A stretch of 46,338 bases of DNA from Verrucomicrobiaceae bacterium. GTDB lineage: Bacteria; Verrucomicrobiota; Verrucomicrobiia; Chthoniobacterales; Chthoniobacteraceae. Shown piece by piece: positions 29,101 to 38,100 of this stretch. Under the pieces are notes generated by a model. It had not been told where the DNA came from, did no database searches, and worked only from the letters and a program-made list of their open reading frames with translations. The position numbers were made by a program, and so were the translations under genes. The stretch lies in NCBI GenBank assembly GCA_005791535.1, contig SXWH01000026.1, forward strand, positions 1-46,338. Direction: 5' to 3'. The number at the start of each line of letters is the position of its first letter. Positions within the stretch are counted from its first letter, which is position 1.

Positions 29101-32100
29101 GTTCCGATCGTATTTCCACCAACCGTAACGTTGGTTACGCCATCCGCTGTGCCCGTTCCGGTCGCGGTAAACGACGGCGTGGAACCAAATCCGAGGCTGA
29201 TCGCCGAAACATCGGAACCCACCGCGCTGGAGATTCCGCCAATCCGGTTGGCGAGCACTTTGATGTCGTCAGTGAAATCAGCGACGATGCCAGCGGCGCT
29301 CATGCCGCCGATGACGTTCTGCTCGATGCGCAAACCGCTATTTCGGTTCGCCGTCGATTCGCCTACGGAGAGAATTGCAGTGCGACAGTCGCGCAGGTCG
29401 TTGGCAATAAAGCGGATTCCGTCGTTATCGCGCCCGACCGAGCGAATTCCAAATCCAGTGGCTCCCCCACCCGCGATGTTGCAGTTCTGAATAGCGCAAT
29501 CGAGCACTCCCGTGCCTCCGGTCGAATTCAGCAGGACGACAGCCGCTCCGGCAGTCGTGTTCGCGTTCGTGAATGTGAGCGCACGGAGCCCGGCGGTACC
29601 ATTCGAACCCTCGATGGTGACATATCGCGCGCCATTTAAATGCAGGATCGCGTCCGGCGATGAACCACTAATCGTCGGGGTTACTCCGGCTGAGGGCTTG
29701 ATTGTGAGGGTATTCGCCGGGGTCGCTGCAGAACTGTCCTCGATGACGATTGGAAAGGTTTCGGCTGGATACGTAGCGTCCGTAAGTTCGAAAACGATCG
29801 GGCCGGCTGATACGCCTGCGTTGTAGGCATCAAGAGCTTCCGTAATCGTGCTGAACACACCGCCCACGCCGACCGAATAGGTGCCATTGAGATTGCCGAA
29901 AGTTCGAACGTTGAGCGGCGGCGTCGGTGGCGTAATGATGGTGTTCACGTCGCTCGCAGAAACGCCCGCCGGGACCGAGGCGATGTTGGGCGTCGATGCG
30001 GAATCCTGAACGACGACGTAATAGAAAATTACCTCCCCAGGCGCGAGTCCTCCCAAGTCCGTTGCTGGAATTGGGAACTCCCAGCGGCCATCGCGCCCTG
30101 TCCCGCTTTTGAGCACGCCCTGTCGAGAGAACCACGCGCCACCGCTTTTCCGGAAATAGATTCGCGGCGCGAATGCGCCGGAGGTGCTCGTGCCGGTGAT
30201 ATCAGTGATACGGACATCCTCCAGCGTGGCTCCGTCAATGCTCGCCCCGCGAAGAGGCGCGAAGGAAATCGCAGGCGCAATCGCATCGAGATACACGCCG
30301 TCGAACTCGTCCGCTCCGATGTCAGGCAGATAGGCCGCGCCATTCACCGAGCCCGCTGGTCCCGGTCGCGCATCGCCGTCAAAATCTGTCGCACCGGCCG
30401 ATGTGACCGAACCACCCGACTCGAGCTGCGTGGGCGTGGTTCCCATCGCGAGGTGAAGATCATTGGCAGCATTCACGTAGTTTACGGTGATGCCGGAAAA
30501 GCTGCTCGCATCACCCGCGGACGCGGTGCGCCACGCCGCAAACGTCCGGTTTCCGCCCCAGTGACCGACGGTGCCGGCATTCGAATTCAGCACGTTGAAA
30601 TCCGATGCTCCGGCGCTCCATCCAGTCGCACTCGCGGTTGCACCGAAATTGTTGCCGATTGCAAAGTGCCCTCCGCTGCCTCCCGTGCGGACGTTGGTGA
30701 TGAGGTTATTCCGGAAATCGACTGCCACCGTCCGAGTGTTTCCGGAAAAATCGCCGCGACTGAACCCAAAGCTCGGTTGCAATCCGGCCGTAGCGGTCCC
30801 GTCGATGTGAATCGTATTGTGAAAAATGGAATCGGCCGGAATCGGCGTGGAACCGTGGTTTGCCATGATTCCGATGAACGCAGTGTCGGTGGTCTGCCCG
30901 GTCCCGAGCGAAATCATGTTGTTAATGACGGTAGCGGTCGCCGTGCCGGAACGAATCAAGACGCCCACAGCAACACCCGGCGCGGTCGCCGCGGCCGACG
31001 TGCTCGCATTCGAAAGCGAATAAATGCGGTTGCCGCTGATCGAAGTGGACGTCGCGTTCGCCGAGGTGATGCCCGCGACGGTTCCGCCTGCGGTCGCCGC
31101 GTTTGTGCGGCCGATGTTGAAAATCGTATTCGCGCGAATCGTCGGATTGGTCCCCGCTGCGAGATTGATTCCCACGGCGGCAGCGTGACCGTTCGCAAGC
31201 GTCGGCAATGTTGATGCGGTCTTGAAGTCGCGGATCGTATTCGATGCGATGTCGAACTGCGAAGCACTGGAAGTCGACGCCACCGTCCAGATCCCGCGGA
31301 CAAATCCGGACGCACCAGCGCCGAAAGATGAAAGATTGCGAATCGTATTCCCGGTAAGCGAGCACGATGCGGGAAGCGCGGCGATGTGAATGCCCGATAC
31401 ATTGGTGCTGCCGATCGTCGTCCCTGTTGCACCAGCCCGAAGGTTGTCCACCGTCGCGTTGCCGATGTTGTTCAGCGACGCCGTCACGGCGCCCGTTCCG
31501 GCAAACTGAATTCCCGTGAGCGACGAATTGAGCACCGACGTGCTCCCGGTGTGGGTGATTGCACCGATGCTGTTCCGCTGGACGGATGCCGTGTCGGCAG
31601 TGGCGACGTGAATGCCAGCGACCAGTGCATTGGTTCCGGATGAAACGATAACGCTGTCCACCCCCGACGATGCGCCGACGAGGTTCCCGGCCACCGTGCC
31701 GACTTGCACGTTTCCGGCCAGGGCGCTGATACCGCACCACACGCCGCTGCCTGTATTCGCGCCGGAGGTGGTCGTGAAATTAAACCCGCCGATGACATTT
31801 CCATCCACGACGATCGGCGACGGAGCTTCGCCGGAAACCTCGATGCCGGTAAAACGCGTAGCCACCGCGCCGTTCACGGTCCATGTGCCGGTGCCGGCCG
31901 GCGCCGCGAATCCGATGGTGTTCGCTGCGATAAAGTGGCCGTCGCCGGAGAGAATGCGGATGCCGGTGTGCGAATTGGCGACAGTGAATGTGCGCGGCGC
32001 TGTCTGGTAAAGGCGGTTGCCGGAAATCGTCCACGCACTGTTCCCGGCATCGAGGAAAATGCCGGACGTCGAAACCGTGGCGGAATAGAAATCCGCGATC

Positions 32101-32810
32101 GTGCAGTTTGAGATCGTGTTTTCCGAGTTGGCCGCGCCCGCAGTGCCGCTTGAATAAAAGCCGTTTGCCGGTGTGCCTCCGGCCGCCGGAGCGACGGAGC
32201 ACGAATCGATGGTGTTTCCATCATTCCCGTTTGCCCCGCCGGAGCCCCCGAAAACCACCACGCCGCCCGTGGCGCTGGTGTTGATTCCGCGCAGCGCGGC
32301 GAAAGAAATGCTGTTTCCGGTGGCGTCGTTGACGAATCGCAATGCGACGCCGGTCGGGCTGATATTGGAGATTGTCAGCGCAGATGTCGCCCCAGTTCCG
32401 CCGGCCCGGCCATCGAGCCGCACGAATGACGCCCCGTCGAAATCCAGCGTCTGCGCGGCGGAACTCGCAATGGTCAGATTCGCCGCGCCTGACTCCGGCC
32501 GGACAGTGAGCGTGTTCGTTGCGGTAGCGGTGAGGTTTGAGAATACCAGCGGGAAGGTCTCCGCGGCGCTGGAATACGCCGCCTGAAGCTCGATTACGAG
32601 CGGTCCACCGAGGGTTTTCGCGCGAACGTCTGCGATTGCTGCAGTGAGCGTCGGGTAGTTGCCCGTGGGCCCGACTGTTCGCGTCCCCGACAGCGCCTGT
32701 GCGAGGAGCTGAGGGGAAGTGAACAGGATGAAGAGTGCTGCGAGGGTTGCCGCGCGGATCACGGAGTTCGTCGTGCGGCCGGTTACAAGGGACAAAATTT
32801 GCGAGCCCAT
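26160..32810 (-). CDS. Giant secreted right-handed beta-helix protein with cadherin-like and HYR-type domains
   Basis: A 2216-residue protein; the ATG at 32810 is preferred over an in-frame TTG at 32846. An extended Sec signal is followed by cleavage near LLAQA (about 40). Two homologous parallel beta-helix regions are seen: about 42-835, opening GTRTVGPTGNYPTLTAAI, and about 970-1455, opening GTYSVGVGGVFSTITEAL, each ending in a PDIGADEF/PDPGADEF block. They are rich in N-x-I/V, G-N-T-I and S-N-N rungs. An Ig-like segment lies between them. A cadherin-like beta-sandwich (about 1465-1553), a HYR-like domain (about 1556-1710) and a 500-residue repeat domain with GLFTG/GIFTRA-like strands follow. 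No PEP-CTERM, LPXTG or barrel is found, so it is secreted or loosely held. Likely roles are polysaccharide binding or adhesion; no catalytic residues are assignable. Confidence 0.85.
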   Translation of the reverse strand: MGSQILSLVTGRTTNSVIRAATLAALFILFTSPQLLAQALSGTRTVGPTGNYPTLTAAIADVRAKTLGGPLVIELQAAYSSAAETFPLVFSNLTATATNTLTVRPESGAANLTIASSAAQTLDFDGASFVRLDGRAGGTGATSALTISNISPTGVALRFVNDATGNSISFAALRGINTSATGGVVVFGGSGGANGNDGNTIDSCSVAPAAGGTPANGFYSSGTAGAANSENTISNCTIADFYSATVSTSGIFLDAGNSAWTISGNRLYQTAPRTFTVANSHTGIRILSGDGHFIAANTIGFAAPAGTGTWTVNGAVATRFTGIEVSGEAPSPIVVDGNVIGGFNFTTTSGANTGSGVWCGISALAGNVQVGTVAGNLVGASSGVDSVIVSSGTNALVAGIHVATADTASVQRNSIGAITHTGSTSVLNSSLTGIQFAGTGAVTASLNNIGNATVDNLRAGATGTTIGSTNVSGIHIAALPASCSLTGNTIRNLSSFGAGASGFVRGIWTVASTSSASQFDIASNTIRDFKTASTLPTLANGHAAAVGINLAAGTNPTIRANTIFNIGRTNAATAGGTVAGITSANATSTSISGNRIYSLSNASTSAAATAPGVAVGVLIRSGTATATVINNMISLGTGQTTDTAFIGIMANHGSTPIPADSIFHNTIHIDGTATAGLQPSFGFSRGDFSGNTRTVAVDFRNNLITNVRTGGSGGHFAIGNNFGATASATGWSAGASDFNVLNSNAGTVGHWGGNRTFAAWRTASAGDASSFSGITVNYVNAANDLHLAMGTTPTQLESGGSVTSAGATDFDGDARPGPAGSVNGAAYLPDIGADEFDGVYLDAIAPAISFAPLRGASIDGATLEDVRITDITGTSTSGAFAPRIYFRKSGGAWFSRQGVLKSGTGRDGRWEFPIPATDLGGLAPGEVIFYYVVVQDSASTPNIASVPAGVSASDVNTIITPPTPPLNVRTFGNLNGTYSVGVGGVFSTITEALDAYNAGVSAGPIVFELTDATYPAETFPIVIEDSSAATPANTLTIKPSAGVTPTISGSSPDAILHLNGARYVTIEGSNGTAGLRALTFTNANTTAGAAVVLLNSTGGTGVLDCAIQNCNIAGGGATGFGIRSVGRDNDGIRFIANDLRDCRTAILSVGESTANRNSGLRIEQNVIGGMSAAGIVADFTDDIKVLANRIGGISSAVGSDVSAISLGFGSTPSFTATGTGTADGVTNVTVGGNTIGTVTQSNGLSATGIALGRADSGTSIISNNMISGVASNAAGSRIAAAILLGGGDAPTKVYHNTASMQGAISGAPTATQISAALAITNAAVPPALDLRNNIFVNTQTGNTGATLRLCSIFLNAPPPYAGVISDRNVLFSEGSGPGEYAIGVTATSSRTSFADWQAATGIDATSINVAPPFVSASDPHLASESSPLVGNGIALAEVTTDIDGNARNLPPDPGADEFFPSANANLTGLVPSAGTLSPAFDSAVANYNFRVPNSTATITFTPSTFRPNSTIEVNGAAVVSGHASNQVPLAVGDNTVTVKVTAQNGVATRTYTVVVRRNTPPTVRVPFVPVVVEATSPAGTAVTFSVTAADPEDGALVPTVTPPSGSVFAIGEHTVNASATDSDGTTTNGSFLVRVRDTIAPQIGGDFSPVLVAAGLLADYRTQVIASDLVGVTEVTQTPAPGTAISQGTVPVTMTARDAAGNSRDVTFDVLVRPAAPVTTKAIGSGEPAPGAGTNSLPSDAVLTSFFTPSIDDTGALAFLANWKSGSGQKGIGLFTGSKCLGIVGGPSPFTGSRYVRFTEPPADGGMTASIVAIAGAPGTPGAAVVRNLTPGGPLVIAALSGTTGTPDGAKFKAFKNVDISGRHTAILAQLASGTGTVKPVSAANDMGIWIKDGAGPLIPALREGQTLPSGRVISSLTAFLPSVSSPGQGRGWIVPNAAGGVRVMALVQFTDRTQAVLAIDSSNVANPTVIAITAQPGNGGPDIAGATFATIGLPALAADQSSAFLAQLTIGQGGITKTDNKGIFTRAAASGPHTAIARIGGPAISGTVFSTLGDPVVGNDGGLAFSATLKGGSAKGTAAKTLWWQPPGGTATLLAQGGTRPASDLPADTQWKSFTSLSIAGGGRGPIFIGALVPKKGGVTPANANGVWAIDFTGTLRTIFRTGDVVSGKTVKSFSLLKAGTGTAGVTRSFNDTAHVVWIATFTDRTTAIVTTEIP

Positions 32811-32849
32811 GCGCGGGACACTGCCGCAGCCATCGGGAGCCCGCAACGA

Positions 32850-33518
32850 TCATTTGCCCTGTTTCGGGGGCTGTTCGGGAAGCTTCATCGGCCTGCCGGC
32901 GGCGGCGTTGCAAACAGCACACTCTGTGAGGTCCGCATAGGCGGGCGCAGCCTGGGAAACACCAAAATTCTCACCGTGCTCCTTTTTGCGAAAGCTCTCG
33001 AGCATCTTCATTCCCTCTTCGCGCTTCAGTTCGAGCTGCTTCACGAGCGCCTTCTGTTCGTCGGCGGAAAGGCGGAGGCGCTTCATGCGGCGTTCGATCC
33101 ACGATTTCACAAGCGCGTTGATCGCGGTCAGCCGCTGGGCCGGCTCCTGACTGTAAAGCTGGTCGTGCAGTTCTTTCGAAAGTCCGCCACCAAACGTGGA
33201 GCCACCCAGTTTCAGCCCGTAAAATGCCGCCGGACGCGACTGATAAGCCTCGAGGGCCCAGATTGTCGCGTTACAAACCGGGCACGCGTAGATGAAATGG
33301 AAATACGATTCTTTTTCCCGCCGCATGAGGATTTGCGCGACGTCATCGTTCGTGAGCCCGTCCTCGTAAAGCCCCTCGAGCACACTGTGAAAGATGAACT
33401 GTGAGGTTTCATCGATTTTGTTCTCGCGGCCCGCTTCCGCCGCGACGAGTGGAGCCGGAGCGAGCGTTGCAACGGATGTGATGAGTCCAAGGGCGATTGC
33501 GAACAGCGACGTTTTCAT
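32850..33518 (-). CDS. Secreted protein with two CxxC motifs, function unknown
   Basis: A 222-residue protein; start at the ATG at 33518 (MKTSLFAIALGLITS), giving a normal Sec signal with cleavage near VAA at about 27. The mature part is helical and charged, with two CxxCN motifs, CPVCN (Cys79/82) and CAVCN (Cys200/203). Neither is followed by His, so they are not heme c sites; a shared structural zinc site or a redox pair is possible. I do not recognise the family. It lies 39 bases upstream of the beta-helix gene on the same strand and probably shares its transcript. It is divergent from the cytochrome gene. Confidence 0.75.
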   Translation of the reverse strand: MKTSLFAIALGLITSVATLAPAPLVAAEAGRENKIDETSQFIFHSVLEGLYEDGLTNDDVAQILMRREKESYFHFIYACPVCNATIWALEAYQSRPAAFYGLKLGGSTFGGGLSKELHDQLYSQEPAQRLTAINALVKSWIERRMKRLRLSADEQKALVKQLELKREEGMKMLESFRKKEHGENFGVSQAAPAYADLTECAVCNAAAGRPMKLPEQPPKQGK

Positions 33519-33594
33519 AGCAGGAAGACATTGCACCGAGGCGCGATGCAGGTTGTCAGAAAGATGTAACGCGGGTGTGAGTAAAAGCTGCGGA

Positions 33595-33611
33595 GAAATT
33601 GCGGCAATTTC
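33595..33611. promoter_or_regulatory. Perfect inverted repeat in the divergent CxxC/cytochrome promoter region
   Basis: GAAATTG-CGG-CAATTTC has perfect 7-bp arms around a 3-base centre and sits midway in the 153-base divergent region. The size and position suit a dimeric regulator site serving both genes. This is a position-based inference; no known regulator motif was matched. Confidence 0.4.
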
Positions 33612-33671
33612 CGGCGCGATACGGCCAACGGGCGTGTTTGCCGTGGATTAGTGCGGCGCGATGTTTCTGCC

Positions 33672-34148
33672 ATGAAGCCACGGATTCTCACATTCAGCCT
33701 CGTCGGTCTCTCCATCGCCTGCCTCGCCGCGGAACTGGCGGATCCCGCGAAGCTGCCTGCAGCCGCCAAGGAGTACGACTTCAAAACCGACGTGCAGGAG
33801 ATCCTCGAAACACGCTGCGTACGCTGCCACAGCGGAGAGAAAGCCGAGGGCGAATTGCGCCTGGATACGCTCTCCGAAGCGAAGGCCGGCGGAGAAAATT
33901 TCCCGACACGTGCCATCGTTCCGGAGAACTCCGAGGAAAGCTCCATCATCCACCTCACAGCGCGTCTCGTTGAGGAGTTGGAAATGCCACCCGAGGATAA
34001 GGGCGAACCGCTTTCCCGCGAAGAAATCGGGAAGCTGCGCGCATGGATCGACGCCGGTGCGCCGTGGCCCGAGGGACTGCAACTCAAAGCGCGCAAGCCG
34101 GCAAAAGCAAAAAAGCCCGCAGACACCGCAAAGCCCGAGACCAAATAG
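33672..34148 (+). CDS. Stand-alone PSCyt1-type cytochrome c
   Basis: A 158-residue protein beginning at the ATG at 33672 (MKPRILTFSL), with a signal sequence ending around ACLAA; a lipoprotein Cys at 17 is possible but the lipobox is poor. One class I heme site is present, CVRCH (Cys49, Cys52, His53), followed by the PSCyt1-typical GEKAEGELRLDT. Met105 in LEMPP is the likely distal heme ligand. In Planctomycetes and Verrucomicrobia this domain normally leads DUF1549/DUF1553 proteins; here it is alone with a short Lys/Ala/Pro tail, so it is probably a small periplasmic or membrane-associated electron carrier. Its partner is unknown. Confidence 0.88.
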   Translation: MKPRILTFSLVGLSIACLAAELADPAKLPAAAKEYDFKTDVQEILETRCVRCHSGEKAEGELRLDTLSEAKAGGENFPTRAIVPENSEESSIIHLTARLVEELEMPPEDKGEPLSREEIGKLRAWIDAGAPWPEGLQLKARKPAKAKKPADTAKPETK

Positions 34149-34178
34149 GAGCGGTGTGACCGCCGCACCGGCGCGCGA

Positions 34179-35063
34179 TTACCGCCATGTCCGCGCATCA
34201 AGGCTCTGCATCATCGCGTCGAGCTCCGCGAGTGACGGAGTAATGTTGCGGTAGTTGGCCGCGAGCCACTTCCGAGCCTTTTGTTGGTAAGTAGAGATAC
34301 CCTTCAATAGCTCCGGATAGCGCGAGCTGCTGAAACCAAGGTGCTCGGCGCCTTCCGTCCCATCGGGAAGCCCTGGCAAATCGACAGGAAAGGTCGCGAT
34401 GATCTGGCAGGTGTTGTCGTCGGACATTCCAACGAAGACATACTCCAGACGCCCGCGTTCGAGGATGCTCGGCTCCATCGAACTCTGCGTTAGGAAACGG
34501 TATCCGCTACCACCGCGAAACTTCAGCGGCTTTTTCATCGCGCAGAAGTCATCGTAGAAGAATATCTGCGCGCCTTCCGGATCCATGTTGTCGAGCGCGC
34601 GCCGAAGCCGGCGCATCGTGGCCTTGCCATCGGCTGCATCGATCCTGCCGCTTACCGATGCAGCGCCCCACTCTGCGGATTTGTGGATAAGAATCTGGGG
34701 CGCTGTTCCCTCCCGCGCCTCGTTGATGTCGAACTCCTGACCAGTGACAACGAGTTTCGGAAACCGTATTGCCCAGTGCTGCGGCCTGTTTACCCACATG
34801 GACATGGGAGCGAAGGGAATCTCGACTTTCACCCCGTTCACGTCAGTCAACTGGGGCTTTCCAGCATGCGACGTAATGCTGGCCCATTCCTTGGCAGTAT
34901 AGGTCGGATTGAGAGGAATTTTCTCCACGATTACGCCCTTTTCCCAGGGACTTGGAACCACAACGGAGAACGGCCCTGCATTGATGCGAGCTGATTCATC
35001 CCCATGCACCAGGCCGCTCGACAGAGTGGAGCATAAAGTCAAGAGAGCCCTGTTCATGGGCAT
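34179..35063 (-). CDS. Secreted protein of unknown function
   Basis: A 294-residue protein with a short N-terminal hydrophobic stretch (NRALLTLCSTLSSGLVHG) that could be a Sec signal ending near residue 21. The body reads as a mixed alpha/beta secreted domain with FSVVVPSPWEK at its start, SMWVNRPQHWAIRFPKLVV (about 87-105), and a Cys in DDFCAMKKP. The C-terminus is helical (YPELLKGISTYQQKARKWLAAN). I do not recognise the family. It lies 37 bases downstream of the LTD/CotH gene on the same strand and so may share its transcript. An alternative start two codons in makes no difference to this reading. Confidence 0.7.
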   Translation of the reverse strand: MPMNRALLTLCSTLSSGLVHGDESARINAGPFSVVVPSPWEKGVIVEKIPLNPTYTAKEWASITSHAGKPQLTDVNGVKVEIPFAPMSMWVNRPQHWAIRFPKLVVTGQEFDINEAREGTAPQILIHKSAEWGAASVSGRIDAADGKATMRRLRRALDNMDPEGAQIFFYDDFCAMKKPLKFRGGSGYRFLTQSSMEPSILERGRLEYVFVGMSDDNTCQIIATFPVDLPGLPDGTEGAEHLGFSSSRYPELLKGISTYQQKARKWLAANYRNITPSLAELDAMMQSLDARTWR

Positions 35064-35100
35064 ATCATAACCGAAGAAGCCGAAGACCGAAATCGAATTT

Positions 35101-38100
35101 CTACTCCACCAGCGCGCTCAGCCGTCCGAATCCCTTGGTCGTGCTGACTGGCGAAACCGTGCGGTAGGTGACGCTCTCCGTGCCGTCGCCGTTGTTCACA
35201 CTGCCATGGAGAACGAGGTCACCGGCCTGCCACGTGCCGAGGTCCGGTGAGAATTGCGGAGTCCATGTCGCGCTGGTCGCTCCTATGTGACGCCGGAAGG
35301 TGTGGGTGAAGTAATTCGATGTGACGCCCAGCACCGTGATTGGCTGAATCGCGGCGCTGGTTGTCGCGGTGTTCGGAATGAGCGGGTTTGTGCGCATCGC
35401 GTATTCGAGCGCGTTGTTGAGGCCGTCGCGATCTTCATCATCGAGCGGGCCGGTGAGCGTGAGCGCCGGGAATGCAGCGAGCCATGCAGTGAATGTGACG
35501 TTCTCCACAGTGCCCGGACTTCCGCCGATGGCGGCGCTGCTGGTCCAGTTCTGCGGGAGCGCGGCGTCGGGATTCGTTTTTGGGCGGATGATTTGCAGCG
35601 AGTATCCCGGGCCGTCGGCGCTTGCAGGCCATGGATTGTTGTCCTCGTAGCGGAACGTTTTGATCACCGCACTCGTCGCGCTGAGAAGGGTGATCGTCTC
35701 GTCGGCGTGGCTGAGTCGCCCGTCCACAAACGTGCCGCCGGGCGCAAAGCCGTAGCGTATCGAAAACGCCGCGGCATTTCGCGCGAGGACGAATGTCCCG
35801 CCGGGCGGAAGCACTGTACTCGCGGTGAAATTGAACGTCAGTCCCTGCGAAAAGCTGCTGCCTGCGAGCTCCACAGCGGACGCGCTGATGTTGTGGAGCT
35901 CGATGAATTGGAAATCGTCGGCGTCCGTGTAGCCCGCTGTGAACTCAGCGCCGCTCGGGTCGGCCGGATGATAGTGAATTTCGCTGATGACCGTGTTTGC
36001 CGCACTGGCTGCGATGTTGGTCGTGCTGCTAGTGATGGTGATGGTATCCGTTCCGGCTGCGGTGCCGTGTTGATCAAATGCTGCGAGTGAGATCACATTT
36101 GCTCCGGCTACGAGCGGGATGGAGGTGGTCCACGTGGTTGCTCCTGTCCACGAAAGCACGAGCGGCTGCGGCTGGCCGGTGCGGGTGATGGTGTAAACAT
36201 CGCTCCAGCCCGTGCCGGTGAGCGTGACGGTGTTCGCCGCCGTGGTGAAATCCGCGCCGCCATTGGTCGTGATCGCAAACGGCACGCTCGCAGGAAGCGT
36301 GGAGAGTGCGTAGTTGGCACGCGACGCGATGTAGCTCGCGACGCCTGCAAAATCACCGCCTGCCGCAGTGCTCTCGCCGGTGACGGTGGCGAGATGGTCC
36401 ACCCACTGCGTCATGTAGGTGCTGTTGTAGGTCGTGTTGACGAGGTCGAGGATGTGACTGTCAAAAGTGCGCTTCCACTCCACGTTCAGGAACAGATTCT
36501 GGATGAGCTGGTAGGTGCCGTTGATGTCGGTCGTCGGCGTGAGCGAAGCGCTGGTGCCGAGCAGGAATGAGCGATCCAAATCCCACGGCAGCGCAATGAG
36601 CCGTCCATCGGTGGGTCGCTGGTAAATGCGCCAGTTGTGCGGCCAGAGGCGCCCGTATTGGTCGTCGTTTCCGTAAAGGCCCATGAGCGCCCAAGTTCGC
36701 ATCCACTGGTCGATGTCAATGGTCGCCAGGATTTCATCGATGAACGGCTGGCCGGTGAGAACGAACGCGCGATTGAGCCGCACGATGGGCGTGTAATCAT
36801 CGGCCTTGCGCTTGTTGCGAAGCTGGAAAGCCCAGCGGTATTGCTCCTTGTCGAGCCCGCGGTCCGCAAAGCCGAGGAAGCCACGCGTGTGGTTGTAGGG
36901 ATTGTTGAGTTTCAGGCTCTCGGGATTTCCATCCACGGTGCCGTTTGGCTGATAGAGCAGCTCGTGGTTGTAGAGGACGCCGTTGCTCTCATCGGGGAAG
37001 AGGCTTTTCAAAAAGACGCCCGTCGTGCGGGTCTGTGCAACGAGTCCGATTTGATTCATGCCCGGTCCCATCACTTTCGCCACGTCGTTGAAATCGCTCC
37101 AGTATCCGCCGCCGGCGCGGTTGAGGATGTGCTTGGTGATGATCTCCTTCATGTTGCCGACGTTCTCGACCGACACGTTGGTGTGAACGCCGCGGAACGG
37201 CTGGTCGGGCGGGAAGCCAATGCTGATTCCGGCGGCCGACGGACGGCTCGACGCGCTGCCTTTCAAGCTCACGTCGCAGTTGTAATACACGACGCGCTCA
37301 TCGTGGATGACGGTGCCGGGGAACGGATGATTGCCCATGCGATTGACGTTGAGCAGAAGCGCCGATTCGTCCTCGGGCCGGATCAGCACGCGGAAGTTTC
37401 CGCGGATGCCGGAAGCGTCCGCGTTTCCGTCGTTCACCCGGTAGAACGCCCCGCCACGGTCGCCGGCTGCGGGCCACTTGGCGTTCGCGGAGAGCGTGTC
37501 GTTTGCGCTGATGTAGAACTGCACGAGGGAGCCCGTCGTTTGTCCGGGGATGGTGCCCGAGTGTCGTCCATTTGCACCGAGCGTCATCGCCACGCTCTGC
37601 CACGCGCCGCTGCCTACGCGGTAGAAAAGCGACGCGCTCGCGATGCCTTCGGGATCGCTGAGAAGCGCGCTGACCGTCGTGGCCGCGCCACTTGCGGGAA
37701 CGACCGGCGAATGCGTAACGGCGCTCGCAGTCGGGCCGGCGTTTGCGACAGCCGTGCTGTTTTCGATGCCCGGCGTCCCCCATTGATTGCCGACGGTCAG
37801 CAGCGTCGTGCGCTGGCCGTAGTTGAAGTAGAGGCGCGTGTTGATCTGGTTCGAACCCGCGAGCCATTTTGCCTTGAACGAAACGCGGTAGGTCCGCCCG
37901 AGCACGACCGTGCGGCCGGAGTTGAACGTCGTCTCGGCTTTGTTGTGTTTGTCGTCCGTGTGGCCGGTGCAGACGATCTTCAGGCACTTGTTCGACGCGT
38001 TGTCGGGGTCGGTCACGATGACCGAGCGACCGTGCAGGCCGTGCGTTCCCGTGAGCCGCCATTTCAGCGGAGCGCCGCCGACGGTGTCGCTTTGGAACGT

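Noticed and set aside
34151..34163. GCGGT-GTG-ACCGC hairpin between the convergent cytochrome and unknown-protein genes
   Set aside because: A 5-bp stem without a T-run is too short for a supported terminator.
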